Below, one piece after another: positions 28,010-36,954 of a DNA stretch of 64,000 nucleotides. The stretch covers positions 31,554 through 95,553 of the forward strand of contig JADFYU010000007.1 in NCBI GenBank assembly GCA_015232865.1. Direction: 5' to 3'. The notes beneath the pieces were generated by a model that was given only the letters and a program-made list of their open reading frames with translations, did no database searches and had not been told where the DNA came from. The first letter of the stretch is position 1; each line of letters starts with the position of its first letter. A program made the translations under genes and the position numbers. This stretch comes from Magnetococcales bacterium (GTDB taxonomy: Bacteria; Pseudomonadota; Magnetococcia; Magnetococcales; UBA8363).

Positions 28010-28735
28010 CTACCAACGACCGAAATGTGCTTGGCGTTGATTGCAAACCGCCGGATCAAAACGATTTTGGAGCGCATCAAAGTAGTCCCGACAAAAAATG
28101 GGATTTTGACCGGACATCACACAATCCTTCCGACCCTGGCTTAATCGAACCGACTCTTGTTGAACAGCAGAGAGACAACCGTTGCGCCATTGACAAGCCA
28201 TATAGCGACTCATCTCCTCACCGGGATAGCCAGGCGGAGTACCGCAATCGACCGGAGACAAAGCAGCCCCCGGAGCCGCCGCCTCCTCAACCCTCTTCTC
28301 CGTCACGACCGGCTGCCAAGCCTTTTCCATTACGCCGGCAACACTCTGCTCTGGAACCAATTCGGCTGGTGATTGTGGTTGTTGCTCGACTGTTTCACTG
28401 CTTTTCTGATCGGTCGGTTCAGAGGGAGGTACGGCTGAGGCCGAAAGATTTTCGACGATGGACGACACCGGCTCGTCACTCGTTTTTTGTTCGGAACCGG
28501 AAAGAGCGGCATTCACCGGAGAAGCCGGAGTATCTGGTGTCGGGTTCGTACTGGCGACAACAACATCTTCGCTTGTGGACTGGGAAAACCTGATCATTTT
28601 ATTATTGACCGAGACAAGACCGGACGGCCCGGAAATTAAATGTATGAGCAGGAAAAAAAATCCGATACCAATGCAGGCACCCAGCAGATAGGGGGTAACG
28701 GTTCTAAAAATCCAATGTATAAAACTCAAGATCAT
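28010..28735 (-). CDS. Membrane-anchored protein with disordered linker and Cys-rich C-terminus
   Basis: A 241-aa protein of unknown function. One N-terminal membrane helix (LLGACIGIGFFFLLIHLI, about 17-34) is followed by roughly 120 residues of Ser/Pro/Glu/Val-rich linker, then an 80-residue C-terminal domain with six cysteines (in CGTPPGYPGEE, MACQWRNGCL, DCVMSG, IFCRDYF, AVCNQRQ). The spacing suggests three disulfides in the periplasm. It diverges from the RelA/SpoT gene across 56 bases, so the two share a promoter region. No homologue recognised. Confidence 0.65.
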   Translation of the reverse strand: MILSFIHWIFRTVTPYLLGACIGIGFFFLLIHLISGPSGLVSVNNKMIRFSQSTSEDVVVASTNPTPDTPASPVNAALSGSEQKTSDEPVSSIVENLSASAVPPSEPTDQKSSETVEQQPQSPAELVPEQSVAGVMEKAWQPVVTEKRVEEAAAPGAALSPVDCGTPPGYPGEEMSRYMACQWRNGCLSAVQQESVRLSQGRKDCVMSGQNPIFCRDYFDALQNRFDPAVCNQRQAHFGRW

Positions 28736-28791
28736 CTCTCGTCCCTCTCCTTGTCTTAACGGATCGCTGAAGATAAATTTCAGACAATCCG

Positions 28792-30849
28792 ATGAATATA
28801 CTCTTTTCTCTGAATGATGGAAATACCCATCAAGTCAAAATCGACTCTATTTTAATTGAATCGACTAATCACTGGCGTTGCGTCAAACCATCCGTTACCC
28901 TAATTTCGTCAGAAGAGAAACAGACTGCTATTTTTGCCAAAGAGAGTCGGTCAACAATGGATGACCTGGACAAACAAATTTCCGGCTTATTGGAACTCAC
29001 TCGGGGACGACTGGGCGAGCAGGATGTTGGTCGGGTCGGCCGTGCCATCAGTATGGCGATGGAGTTTCATGCCGGCCAGTTTCGCAAAATGGACGGCTCT
29101 CCTTACGTATCCCATTGTATCGAAGTGGCTTACGACTGCCTGTTCTGGGGGTTGACAGATACGTCAGCCGTCTGTGCCGCCCTGCTCCATGACGCCGTAG
29201 AGGACGCCCCCGAACACCTGGAACCAGTCCAGAGAATCAAACGCTTTGACGCCAAAGTCTACGAAATCGTCGAAGCGCTCTCCAAAATCAGGAATCTGCA
29301 AACCGGAGGCGGCGATCTGCCCGCCACCTACCGGAGAATTTTGGGTGCTGCCGGCAAGGACATTCGGGTTCTCATCATCAAAGCCTTCGATGTCTATCAA
29401 AATGCCGCCACTCTGGAGGTCCACAACCGGGCCAAGGCCAAAAACAAAGCCAGCCTCGCCCTGATTTATGTCGGTGCGGCCCGCCGCTTGGGGATGATGT
29501 CCCTGGCCGATGCCATCATCGACCGGATTCTTCCCCACCTGATGCCGGTTCAATGTATGCGCGCCCAGAGAACCCTGGATGGACTCAGGGAACAGTGCAA
29601 ACCCAGCATCCATCTGCTGCGAAAACAGTTGGACACCCTGATCGGTCACAAACTGGCCAAAGAGATTCTTATCGAAAAAAGAACCTTGGCCGACTATTTC
29701 TACCTGACGGAAAATCCCGGTACGGGTCGACTGATGCGCGTGGGTTGGCCAATCTTCAGAATCAGGATTTTGGTGCGTAACGACGATACCGCCTGGCGGG
29801 TTCTGGGAAAAATGCACAGCCAGTTTGGCCCCATGCCACGCCACATCAAAGATTATCTGAACGCCCCCCGGATCAATGGATTCAGAGCCTTGACCACCCG
29901 CATTCTCTGGGATGGACACCCGGTCAACGTTCATGTTGTCCGGCTTCAGGACGACGCCGCCAACCGCATGGGGATTTTAGCCGAATGGGGCGTCAGCGGC
30001 CCGGATACTACGCGTTACATGCGGTTATTGTCCACCCTGGGGGATAGTGATCTGCGCATGTCGGAAGTCCATGCCCATGTGCTGCCGGATTTACTGGATA
30101 TCTATTCGCCCAAGGGCGACCGGCTCACCTTTCCGGTCGGTTCGGTGGTGGTCGATTTTGCCTATCTGGTCCATACCGAACTGGGACACCGCTGCATCGG
30201 CGCCCAGGTCAACGGGATCAACCGACCACCGGAACACCCCCTGAGCGATGGCGACGTTGTCAATGTGCTCACCTCCAAAAATGCCGTCCCCCAAAGAATC
30301 TGGCTGAGCGTAGTCAAAACGGCTCGGGCGCGCACATTGATCAAACAGGCTCTAAAAGATCAAACCACCCTCGTTATCAAGGGTGTCCAGCGAGATAAAT
30401 TGGATCATTTCAAACTCACTTCCCTCTCCGGGGAAGATCTGCTCTGGTCCTGTTGCTGCCTGGCGACACCGCCGGACCCCATCGTCGGACGCATTTCCGA
30501 AGAGGGTCGCTGGATCGTGCATCACAAAGAGTGTTTAAAGCTTAAAGCAACCGATCAATGGAAGCCGGGGAGTTGGGGATATGACCGTAAAAAACAACTG
30601 ATTTTACGAGTTAATTTTTCCATTACCAATACCCACGGCGCTCTTCTTCCGATTCTGGAAATCTTGGCCAGACAGGTGATAAACATCCACTCCATCCAGA
30701 GTCAGGGACGATCATCCAACCTGAATACCATTACATTGGAGATGAGTGGAAAATTACCGGAGGTGCTGGGAAGGATCTTGTACGAACTCACCTCGGTGTC
30801 GTCAGTCCAGGAAGTTTTAAGCTATTCATGGCGTGAGAGTCACTCCTGA
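28792..30849 (+). CDS. RelA/SpoT homologue with intact hydrolase but degenerate synthetase site
   Basis: A (p)ppGpp-metabolism protein of the long RSH type (685 aa). The HD hydrolase residues are all present: R98, H108, HD at 133-134, ED at 137-138, D200 and N204. The synthetase region aligns (HSQFGPMPRHIKDYLNAPR) but lacks the active-site residues: the Asp of YDxxAxR is Arg (IFRIRILV, 323), NGYQSLHT reads NGFRALTT, and the Glu of VEVQIRT is replaced (PVNVHVVRL). TGS (437-500), zinc-finger/RIS (553-583, CC plus HHKEC) and ACT domains follow. Predicted to degrade but not make ppGpp. A start at 28957 (MDDLDKQ) is an alternative. Confidence 0.87.
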   Translation: MNILFSLNDGNTHQVKIDSILIESTNHWRCVKPSVTLISSEEKQTAIFAKESRSTMDDLDKQISGLLELTRGRLGEQDVGRVGRAISMAMEFHAGQFRKMDGSPYVSHCIEVAYDCLFWGLTDTSAVCAALLHDAVEDAPEHLEPVQRIKRFDAKVYEIVEALSKIRNLQTGGGDLPATYRRILGAAGKDIRVLIIKAFDVYQNAATLEVHNRAKAKNKASLALIYVGAARRLGMMSLADAIIDRILPHLMPVQCMRAQRTLDGLREQCKPSIHLLRKQLDTLIGHKLAKEILIEKRTLADYFYLTENPGTGRLMRVGWPIFRIRILVRNDDTAWRVLGKMHSQFGPMPRHIKDYLNAPRINGFRALTTRILWDGHPVNVHVVRLQDDAANRMGILAEWGVSGPDTTRYMRLLSTLGDSDLRMSEVHAHVLPDLLDIYSPKGDRLTFPVGSVVVDFAYLVHTELGHRCIGAQVNGINRPPEHPLSDGDVVNVLTSKNAVPQRIWLSVVKTARARTLIKQALKDQTTLVIKGVQRDKLDHFKLTSLSGEDLLWSCCCLATPPDPIVGRISEEGRWIVHHKECLKLKATDQWKPGSWGYDRKKQLILRVNFSITNTHGALLPILEILARQVINIHSIQSQGRSSNLNTITLEMSGKLPEVLGRILYELTSVSSVQEVLSYSWRESHS

Positions 30850-31079
30850 TCCAAAACATCAGAGCCTGCACAATGGCGACAGGTCGCACAGACCTCACCC
30901 CGCCATCCACGCAGACAGACTGACGGATGGTGAACCTCGCCGTCCGGGCAGATCAAAGCCCCCCAACCCAATTTAGCCTTGGCCTGAATCCGCATCTGCT
31001 TGAAAAATATCGACAGGCCATTGCGCCCACCCGAAGAGGGGGCGCTCTTTTCAAATCCGATCACACGGGAACTTTGCAT
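30840..31079 (-). CDS. Small Cys-rich hypothetical protein
   Basis: A 79-aa protein with AGGAG seven bases before its ATG. The N-terminal 40 residues are basic; the C-terminal half carries a cysteine cluster (ALICPDGEVHHPSVC, then GEVCATCRHC) that could bind zinc or a metal cluster. It overlaps the last 10 bases of the convergent RelA/SpoT gene. I do not recognise the family. The ribosome-binding site and cysteine pattern argue for a real gene. Confidence 0.55.
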   Translation of the reverse strand: MQSSRVIGFEKSAPSSGGRNGLSIFFKQMRIQAKAKLGWGALICPDGEVHHPSVCLRGWRGEVCATCRHCAGSDVLDQE

Positions 31080-31460
31080 TTTTAATCTCCTGTAAAACCA
31101 AGATCCGATCGTTATTCTGAATATCCATCAACCTGGATTCGAATTGAAGCAGCGGCCTCTCAATGCAGATGTTAATCAAGGAACGTGCCATTCATTAAAT
31201 TAATGTATGTCAGATTTTTTTAACTCAATAAATCAATTTTAAATCAAACAGTTCCATTAAACATATCAGTCGCCAGATTCACACGACAATCATCAAACCA
31301 AAACGGCTTGACAGATCGATCGTCAACAATCAATCACATCCTCTTGACCTCTTTGACAATGAGATCACATTTCCGTGACAATAAGAACGGTCGGCATGGA
31401 GAGAGAGAGAGAGAGAGACCGTATGCGAAGGGGGGGGAAGGAGGACAACCGTTTTCACTC
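31080..31460. other. AT-rich intergenic region with (GA)10 microsatellite and G8 run
   Basis: About 380 bases without a credible gene. The right part holds ten perfect GA units (31399-31418) and, a few bases on, eight consecutive G (31430-31437), just beyond the ugpB stop. The left part, about 250 bases of AT-rich sequence, presumably holds the promoter of the 79-aa gene. An open frame on the plus strand through here is antisense to ugpB and is not supported. Confidence 0.5.
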
Positions 31461-32822
31461 TTACGGCTTGTTCAGTTTGGCTTGGTAAGATTTTCTGAAG
31501 GTTTGCAGCAGTTCATCACCCTCGTTGACGATGGAGCCCAACCCTTGTTTGGCCGATTTACGTCCAGCCAGAATGGATTCCAACTCATGAAGAATGATAT
31601 CACGCAAGCGAACCATGTGACCCAACCGTACGCCACGTGAGTTCGGCGTTGGCTCCAAGCGGGTCAACTGTTTGAGAGCCACCTCCATATCCGGGTGCTG
31701 TTTATAAAAATCCGATTTTTTGGTTATCTCATAAGCGGCCCGCGTGATAGGCAGATAGCCGGTGGATTGGTGCCAATCTGCTTGCACGGTCGGAGAGATC
31801 AGATATTTGAAAAATTGCGCAACCCCCCGATACTCCACCTTTGAGTGACCGTTCATCACCCACAAACTGGCTCCGCCGATCATGGTATTTTGTGGCGCAC
31901 CCACCATATCCGCCCAATAGGGCAACTCGCTCATGCCAAAATCAAACGGCGCCTTGGCCTTGAATTCAGCATAACTGGCGGACGAGGCGGTATACATGGG
32001 ACAACTCTCGTCAAAAAATTTACTATTTCCCAGATTCTTGCGCCCACCATAGGAAAAAATTCGATTTTCCTCCCAGGCAGCCAGCTGGGTAAAATGTTTA
32101 ACGGGCAACCCATCATTGAGGGTCAGCCGAACATCCAACCCATCAAAACCGTTTTCTCCGGTTGCAAACGGAACATTGTGCCAGGCGGTGAGATTCTCCA
32201 AATGAATCCAGGAGATCCAGGAGGTGGAAAAACCGCACGGATAACCGGCCGCCAGCAGTTTTTTTGCATAATCGGCCACCTGCAACCAGGTTTTAGGCGG
32301 TGAATTCCCATCCAATCCCGCTTTTTTGAAGGCTGTTTTATTGTAGTAGAGAACGGGCGTCGAGCTATTGAAGGGCATGGAAACCATCTGACCGGCCTGA
32401 TTGGTATAGTAGCTGGAAACCGTTGGGATGAACTGGTGGGAATCAAAATAACCGTCCACCTCCTCCATCACCTCCGGAAGCAACCGGAACGCATGTTCAT
32501 TAACCATCATGGTTGCGGTTCCGACGTCAAATACCTGGAGAATATGCGGAGGCTGTTTAGTCCGAAAGGCGGCAATGCCGGCGGTCATGGTCTGGGTGTA
32601 ATCGCCTTTGTAGACCGGGATGACCCGGTAACCATTCTGAGACCGGTTGAAATCAGCGGCCAACGACTCAACCTTGGCTCCCAACTGCCCGTCCATGGCA
32701 TGCCACCAGCGGATTTCGATCGTCGCATGGCCGGAAGAGGGGAACAATCCTCCCAGAATGACGAACAGAGCGCTTGTCAATAAACGAACCCAACCCTCCC
32801 TGATCAGACGCTCTTTCAACAT
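31461..32822 (-). CDS. ugpB: Extracellular solute-binding protein, UgpB-like (glycerol-3-phosphate)
   Basis: Periplasmic binding component of a sugar-type ABC importer. The signal peptide spans residues 1-33 (RLLTSALFVILGGLFPSSGHA). The mature protein begins with the family motif IEIRWWHAMDGQLGAKVE, followed by PPHILQVFDVGTATMM, MPFNSSTPVLYYNKTAFKKA and GGASLWVMNGHS, all typical of UgpB. 453 aa is normal. No permease or ATPase gene (ugpA/E/C) is next to it, so this is an orphan or the rest lies elsewhere. Substrate assignment follows family similarity. Confidence 0.88.
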   Translation of the reverse strand: MLKERLIREGWVRLLTSALFVILGGLFPSSGHATIEIRWWHAMDGQLGAKVESLAADFNRSQNGYRVIPVYKGDYTQTMTAGIAAFRTKQPPHILQVFDVGTATMMVNEHAFRLLPEVMEEVDGYFDSHQFIPTVSSYYTNQAGQMVSMPFNSSTPVLYYNKTAFKKAGLDGNSPPKTWLQVADYAKKLLAAGYPCGFSTSWISWIHLENLTAWHNVPFATGENGFDGLDVRLTLNDGLPVKHFTQLAAWEENRIFSYGGRKNLGNSKFFDESCPMYTASSASYAEFKAKAPFDFGMSELPYWADMVGAPQNTMIGGASLWVMNGHSKVEYRGVAQFFKYLISPTVQADWHQSTGYLPITRAAYEITKKSDFYKQHPDMEVALKQLTRLEPTPNSRGVRLGHMVRLRDIILHELESILAGRKSAKQGLGSIVNEGDELLQTFRKSYQAKLNKP

Positions 32823-33014
32823 GTCAAACGTGTCCTGTTTTGGCAGCAGATTCTCCCATCCACACCACTGTGATTCAATAACCAGGCCAGTTGCAGAATC
32901 GACTGCGTATTTATCCTCAATTCAGAGGTCGAACGCGCTGGAGAGGGGGATCGTTTGTTTTTTGAGTTTGATTTGACAAACAAAAAAGCTGAACCGGTGG
33001 GGCACCGGCTGGAT

Positions 33015-33635
33015 TTAGTTCTTTTGCAACAGGTGGGTTTGAAAACGTTGCCAATCCGCAGGTCGATCCACATCCCACTGTCCGGGAAATTCCTCCCATA
33101 ACCAGCCGAGTTTTTCCAACCGCTTTCGAGTCTGTTCGGCTACTTGTGGCGTCCCCCAGGGCATTTGAGAAAACAGGCTGGGGGCCAATCGGGTCATGCC
33201 CAACAGAATATAGCCACCATCTGCCGCCGGAGCCAAAACCGCCGGCACCCGTTTCAGGGCGGATTCGACCTGATCCAACAACGCCGCCGTTACCGAAACA
33301 CCATCCGCCCCCAACAACACAACAGCGTCGGCCTTTTCCAAGCCCGCCGCTGCGATCCAGTGCAGTCGGCAACCGAGATCACCGGCAGGCTGACAAAATC
33401 GACTGACCGAAGAGGGCAAAGCGTCAAAAAATGGATGGTCGAGATCCGGCGCAACCCAAACAGCCAGCTTGCGACCTGAATCGCGCTGACACCAACCGCT
33501 GGCTATGGTCAGGACATACGACATCATCCGCTCATGGGCCTGAGCAGCCCCCCGCTCCCCCAATAGCGGAATCAAACGGGTCTTAGCCTGACCGGCAACC
33601 GGAGAACGACCCAGAATATTGAGCGAGATCAGCAA
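33015..33635 (-). CDS. TIGR04282-type glycosyltransferase (DUF2064)
   Basis: A 206-aa nucleotide-diphospho-sugar transferase-fold protein. The N-terminus LGRSPVAGQAKTRLIPLLG matches the family's PxxGxxKTRL nucleotide-binding motif. VVLLGADGVSV corresponds to the usual GTDxP segment, with the Cys-Pro pair replaced. The acceptor-side segment AADGGYILLGM is conserved. It overlaps the ArsM-like gene by 7 nt, so the two are co-translated. Related transferases occur next to arsenic-modifying methyltransferases; substrate unknown. Confidence 0.83.
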   Translation of the reverse strand: MLISLNILGRSPVAGQAKTRLIPLLGERGAAQAHERMMSYVLTIASGWCQRDSGRKLAVWVAPDLDHPFFDALPSSVSRFCQPAGDLGCRLHWIAAAGLEKADAVVLLGADGVSVTAALLDQVESALKRVPAVLAPAADGGYILLGMTRLAPSLFSQMPWGTPQVAEQTRKRLEKLGWLWEEFPGQWDVDRPADWQRFQTHLLQKN

Positions 33636-34765
33636 CAGCCAGAGGAGGTTCCACAGCCCCCGGTATTGGTGATCTGCCCGCCCCCTGTCTGCGACGCCGG
33701 ACGAGGAGTGGCGGGAAGCGCAACAAACGGGGCGGGAGGGTTCAAGGTGGCCGGACGGAGTCGAATGAACTGATCCGCATAAGGTTCCAACCCTAAACGC
33801 TCGAAAATCTGCTCGGAGACGGCAACTCGGACTCCCGCCGGAAAACGATTACCAAAGTCATCCTCGGCCACCGCCAGCGGTCCCCGATAGATCACGGCAT
33901 GACCCCGATCGGTCTGTGCTGTTTTCATGCTCAGTTGATCTTTGCTGGCGACCAATGTTACGGAACGGAATTCAATCCCCTCGACGACCTGCCACGGCTT
34001 TTCGTCCCATTTATCGTAGGCCACCGCCGTAAACCCGGCCTCACGGAAAAGTCGAATGAACTCCGACTCTTCAAAGGCCCCGGAGATACAACCGCTCCAG
34101 AGTTCGGGGTCGGACTTCAGATAATCCGGAACGACGACATCGGAGACGATATCGGAGATGGCTATACGGCCACCGGGTTTGACCACGCGATGGATCTCTT
34201 GGATCAACTGCCGTTTTTGCGCATCATCAACGAGATTGAGCACACAATTGGAGATAACCAGATCAACACTGTCATTTTGGATCAGGGGAGATTTCGTACG
34301 CTGCTGCGAACACCACGAATCAAAAGCGTCGGCACCGGCCAGATCGGTGACCGGATTGGTCGCCAGATAGGCGGCAACCCGATCCAGTGAAAGGGCCAGA
34401 TCTTGAATGCGCCCTTTATGAAAACAAACCCGATCCTCCCCCAGTTTTTCGGCGATCTGCCCTTGATAGTGACGAGCCAGAGCCAACATGTCATCGTTCA
34501 GATCCACACCGATCACCCGGCCCCCCTCTCCCACCAGTTGGGCCGCCATATAGCAGATCTTTCCAGCGCCGGAGCCCAAGTCCAAAACCGTATCCCCCCG
34601 ACGAACATAGCGGGAGGGGTCTCCACAACCATAATCACGTTCGATAATTTCTTGAGGCAATATTTTCAGCAGATCGGTATCATAAGAGACCGGGCAACAG
34701 AGCGCATCGACCACTCGGGCAGCCCCTTCTGAATATCGGTCGCGAACGTGGTTTTCCATTCCCAT
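33629..34765 (-). CDS. ArsM/AS3MT-like arsenite S-adenosylmethionine methyltransferase with Cys tail
   Basis: A 378-aa class I methyltransferase. SAM motif I is VLDLGSGAGKICYMAAQLVG. The three cysteines that bind As(III) in ArsM have clear counterparts: C47 in DYGCGDP, C174 in ISNCVLNLV and C226 in LWSGCISGA. A roughly 100-residue C-terminal extension includes YRGPLAVAEDDFGNRFPAG and ends in GGCGTSSGCC, a likely thiol or metal-binding tail. It begins 4 bases after lpxD and overlaps the glycosyltransferase, at the end of the mre/rod operon. Arsenite methylation is inferred from the cysteines; the product fate is unknown. Confidence 0.8.
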   Translation of the reverse strand: MGMENHVRDRYSEGAARVVDALCCPVSYDTDLLKILPQEIIERDYGCGDPSRYVRRGDTVLDLGSGAGKICYMAAQLVGEGGRVIGVDLNDDMLALARHYQGQIAEKLGEDRVCFHKGRIQDLALSLDRVAAYLATNPVTDLAGADAFDSWCSQQRTKSPLIQNDSVDLVISNCVLNLVDDAQKRQLIQEIHRVVKPGGRIAISDIVSDVVVPDYLKSDPELWSGCISGAFEESEFIRLFREAGFTAVAYDKWDEKPWQVVEGIEFRSVTLVASKDQLSMKTAQTDRGHAVIYRGPLAVAEDDFGNRFPAGVRVAVSEQIFERLGLEPYADQFIRLRPATLNPPAPFVALPATPRPASQTGGGQITNTGGCGTSSGCC

Positions 34766-34769
34766 AGCC

Positions 34770-35723
34770 CTATTCCCCTTGCTTTCTCATAAAATCATGA
34801 ACTTTTTTCATAAAGTCCGGCAACTTTCGTACAGAAGCCAGACACAACATGCTCTGACGGCGATTTTCTCCCCACCAGCCGGTCCAGGTCTCCCCGGCCG
34901 GAATATCTGAGACCACGCCCGTTGACGCACCAACCCGAGCGCCCGCCCCGATGGTGACGTGGGGAACGATCCCGGCCTGACCACCGAGAATCACCCCATC
35001 TTCAATAACACAAGAGCCGGCGATTCCCACCTGGGAGACAATGATACAACACCGACCAATCTGAACGTTGTGGGCCACTTGGACCAGGTTGTCAATCCGG
35101 GTACCGTAACCGATGACCGTCTCACCAAATCTGGCCCGGTCGATGGTGGTTGACGAGCCGATGTGAACATCATCCTCGATCCGAACCCGACCAAAATGGG
35201 TAATCGGTTCCAGACGACCGCCGGAAAACTCATAGCCAAACCCCTCACCACCGATTACCGCGTTGGCCTTGATGATGCAATTTTTGCCGATGAGACAGTG
35301 ATCATAAATCGTCACACCGGCGTGAATCTGGGTCCAATCGCCAATGACAACACCGGCTCCAATCACGACCCCGGCTCCGATGGCAACATCCTGCCCCAAC
35401 TGCGCGGTTTCATGAATGACCGCCTGGGGGTGGATTCCGCTGCAACTCAGATGGGGCTGCCCCAGAAGCTTGGCCGCCCGCGCCGCATCCAGGGGGGGGG
35501 CGGCACTGACCAAACGGGGCTTTTCCAGTACCGCCGTATCCATGGACAGTTCCTCAGGAACCAATAGCGCACCGACAGACTCGACCCGATTCAACCATTT
35601 TCTGGCCGTTATAAAAGAGAGGTGGTTGGCACCGGCCTCTTCTACCGGAGCCACGGCATCCACGAAGACATCGGCCCCTAGCTGCTTCAATTCGAGTTGT
35701 TCTGCCAATTGGGATAGTGTCAC
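34770..35723 (-). CDS. lpxD: UDP-3-O-acylglucosamine N-acyltransferase LpxD
   Basis: Third step of lipid A synthesis: adds a hydroxyacyl chain from ACP to UDP-3-O-acyl-GlcN. The 317-aa protein has the N-terminal uridine-binding domain and a left-handed beta-helix of hexapeptide repeats (IGAGVVIGAGVVIGDW and others). The catalytic His is in VQVAHNVQIG, with GEGFGYEF upstream. GTG start, AAGGAG 10 bases upstream. A coding C8/G8 run (35492-35499) lies near codon 75. Its place after rodA, not in bamA-lpxD-fabZ-lpxA, is unusual. Confidence 0.95.
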   Translation of the reverse strand: MTLSQLAEQLELKQLGADVFVDAVAPVEEAGANHLSFITARKWLNRVESVGALLVPEELSMDTAVLEKPRLVSAAPPLDAARAAKLLGQPHLSCSGIHPQAVIHETAQLGQDVAIGAGVVIGAGVVIGDWTQIHAGVTIYDHCLIGKNCIIKANAVIGGEGFGYEFSGGRLEPITHFGRVRIEDDVHIGSSTTIDRARFGETVIGYGTRIDNLVQVAHNVQIGRCCIIVSQVGIAGSCVIEDGVILGGQAGIVPHVTIGAGARVGASTGVVSDIPAGETWTGWWGENRRQSMLCLASVRKLPDFMKKVHDFMRKQGE

Positions 35724-35756
35724 GACTCAAAGACTCCTTTTTCCATATTTTCCGGC

Positions 35757-36914
35757 TCAAACCGATCGCCCATGCTGTTTGGAATACAGGCTGACGTGAG
35801 ACAACAAGCCCATCGCGATCATCAAGGTGAGCATTGAACTGCCCCCATAACTGATGAACGGCAGTGGAATGCCCACCACGGGTAACAGTCCGATCACCAT
35901 ACCAATATTGACCAGTACCTGAAAAGAAAACAATGCCGTCATGCCAACAACAACCAAAAGACCGTACCGATCATTGGCTTGAGAGGCAATGAGCAAGGTT
36001 CGAAGGATAATCAGACCATACAGGAACAGCAGGGCTATTCCGCCCAAAAACCCCCACTCCTCCGCCAATACTGAAAAAATAAAATCGGTATGCCGCTCCG
36101 GCAGAAAATCCAGATGAGATTGACTGCCACCCATAAACCCCTTTCCGGCCACCCCGCCGGAACCAATGGCAATTTTTGACTGAATGATGTGATATCCAGC
36201 ACCAAGGGGGTCTTGTTCCGGAAAAAACAGGGTGATGATACGTCGCCTTTGATAATCGTGCAAAAGATTCCACGCCATGGGCAACGAAGCACCCAGCCCA
36301 ACCATGGAACCAAGAATCCACTTCCAGGAGAGGCCCGCCACCACCATTACCGTCACACCGACGGCAATGACCATGATCGCCGTCCCCAAATCCGGTTGTT
36401 TGATGATAAATGCGGCCGGCACTCCGATCATCAGCAATGGAATGGCAAAATCCTCACCTCCCGACTGAAAAGAGACGGACCGATCGTGATAGTATCGGGC
36501 GATGGCCAGAACCAACGCCACTTTCATCAATTCCGACGGTTGCAGTAAAAATCCACCGATGGACAACCATCGCCTGGCCCCCATCCCGATGGTCCCGGCA
36601 AAAAATACAGCCATGAGCAACAGCAGGGAGATACCATAAAACAGATAGGCATAACGACGGTAAATCTTCTCCCCACCCATCAAACCCAAGACCAACATCA
36701 GGGACAACCCGAAACAAAAACGAATAATCTGTCGCCAAAGAAGAGAGATATTATCCTCACCACCAATGGCCGAGTAGAGAATCACAAAACCGACACTCGC
36801 CAACAAAATCAGCAGGACAAACAGACTCCAGGGAAAGCGGACGAACCGCTCCTGTAGCCCCAGAGGGGATTCACCACCCAGACTTAAAAAACCCTTTTTA
36901 TCGGAGAATGCCAA
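35757..36914 (-). CDS. rodA: Rod-shape SEDS glycosyltransferase RodA
   Basis: The SEDS peptidoglycan polymerase that works with PBP2 in lateral wall growth. About ten membrane helices are visible; motifs include WRQIIRFCFGLSLM, GSGGVAGKGFMGGSQSHLDF, LPERHTDFIFSVLAEEWGF and GIPLPFISYGGSSM, all RodA/FtsW hallmarks. The TTG start at 36914 (AFSDKKGFL) is preferred for its upstream AGGA; another TTG 8 codons earlier is possible. mrdA lies upstream in the same direction, but element C separates them, so RodA translation depends on reading through or past that hairpin, or on a separate promoter. Confidence 0.92.
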   Translation of the reverse strand: MAFSDKKGFLSLGGESPLGLQERFVRFPWSLFVLLILLASVGFVILYSAIGGEDNISLLWRQIIRFCFGLSLMLVLGLMGGEKIYRRYAYLFYGISLLLLMAVFFAGTIGMGARRWLSIGGFLLQPSELMKVALVLAIARYYHDRSVSFQSGGEDFAIPLLMIGVPAAFIIKQPDLGTAIMVIAVGVTVMVVAGLSWKWILGSMVGLGASLPMAWNLLHDYQRRRIITLFFPEQDPLGAGYHIIQSKIAIGSGGVAGKGFMGGSQSHLDFLPERHTDFIFSVLAEEWGFLGGIALLFLYGLIILRTLLIASQANDRYGLLVVVGMTALFSFQVLVNIGMVIGLLPVVGIPLPFISYGGSSMLTLMIAMGLLSHVSLYSKQHGRSV

Positions 36915-36954
36915 GACCGTCTTCCTCGCTGCGCGCAAAACCTGTAAAAATAAT

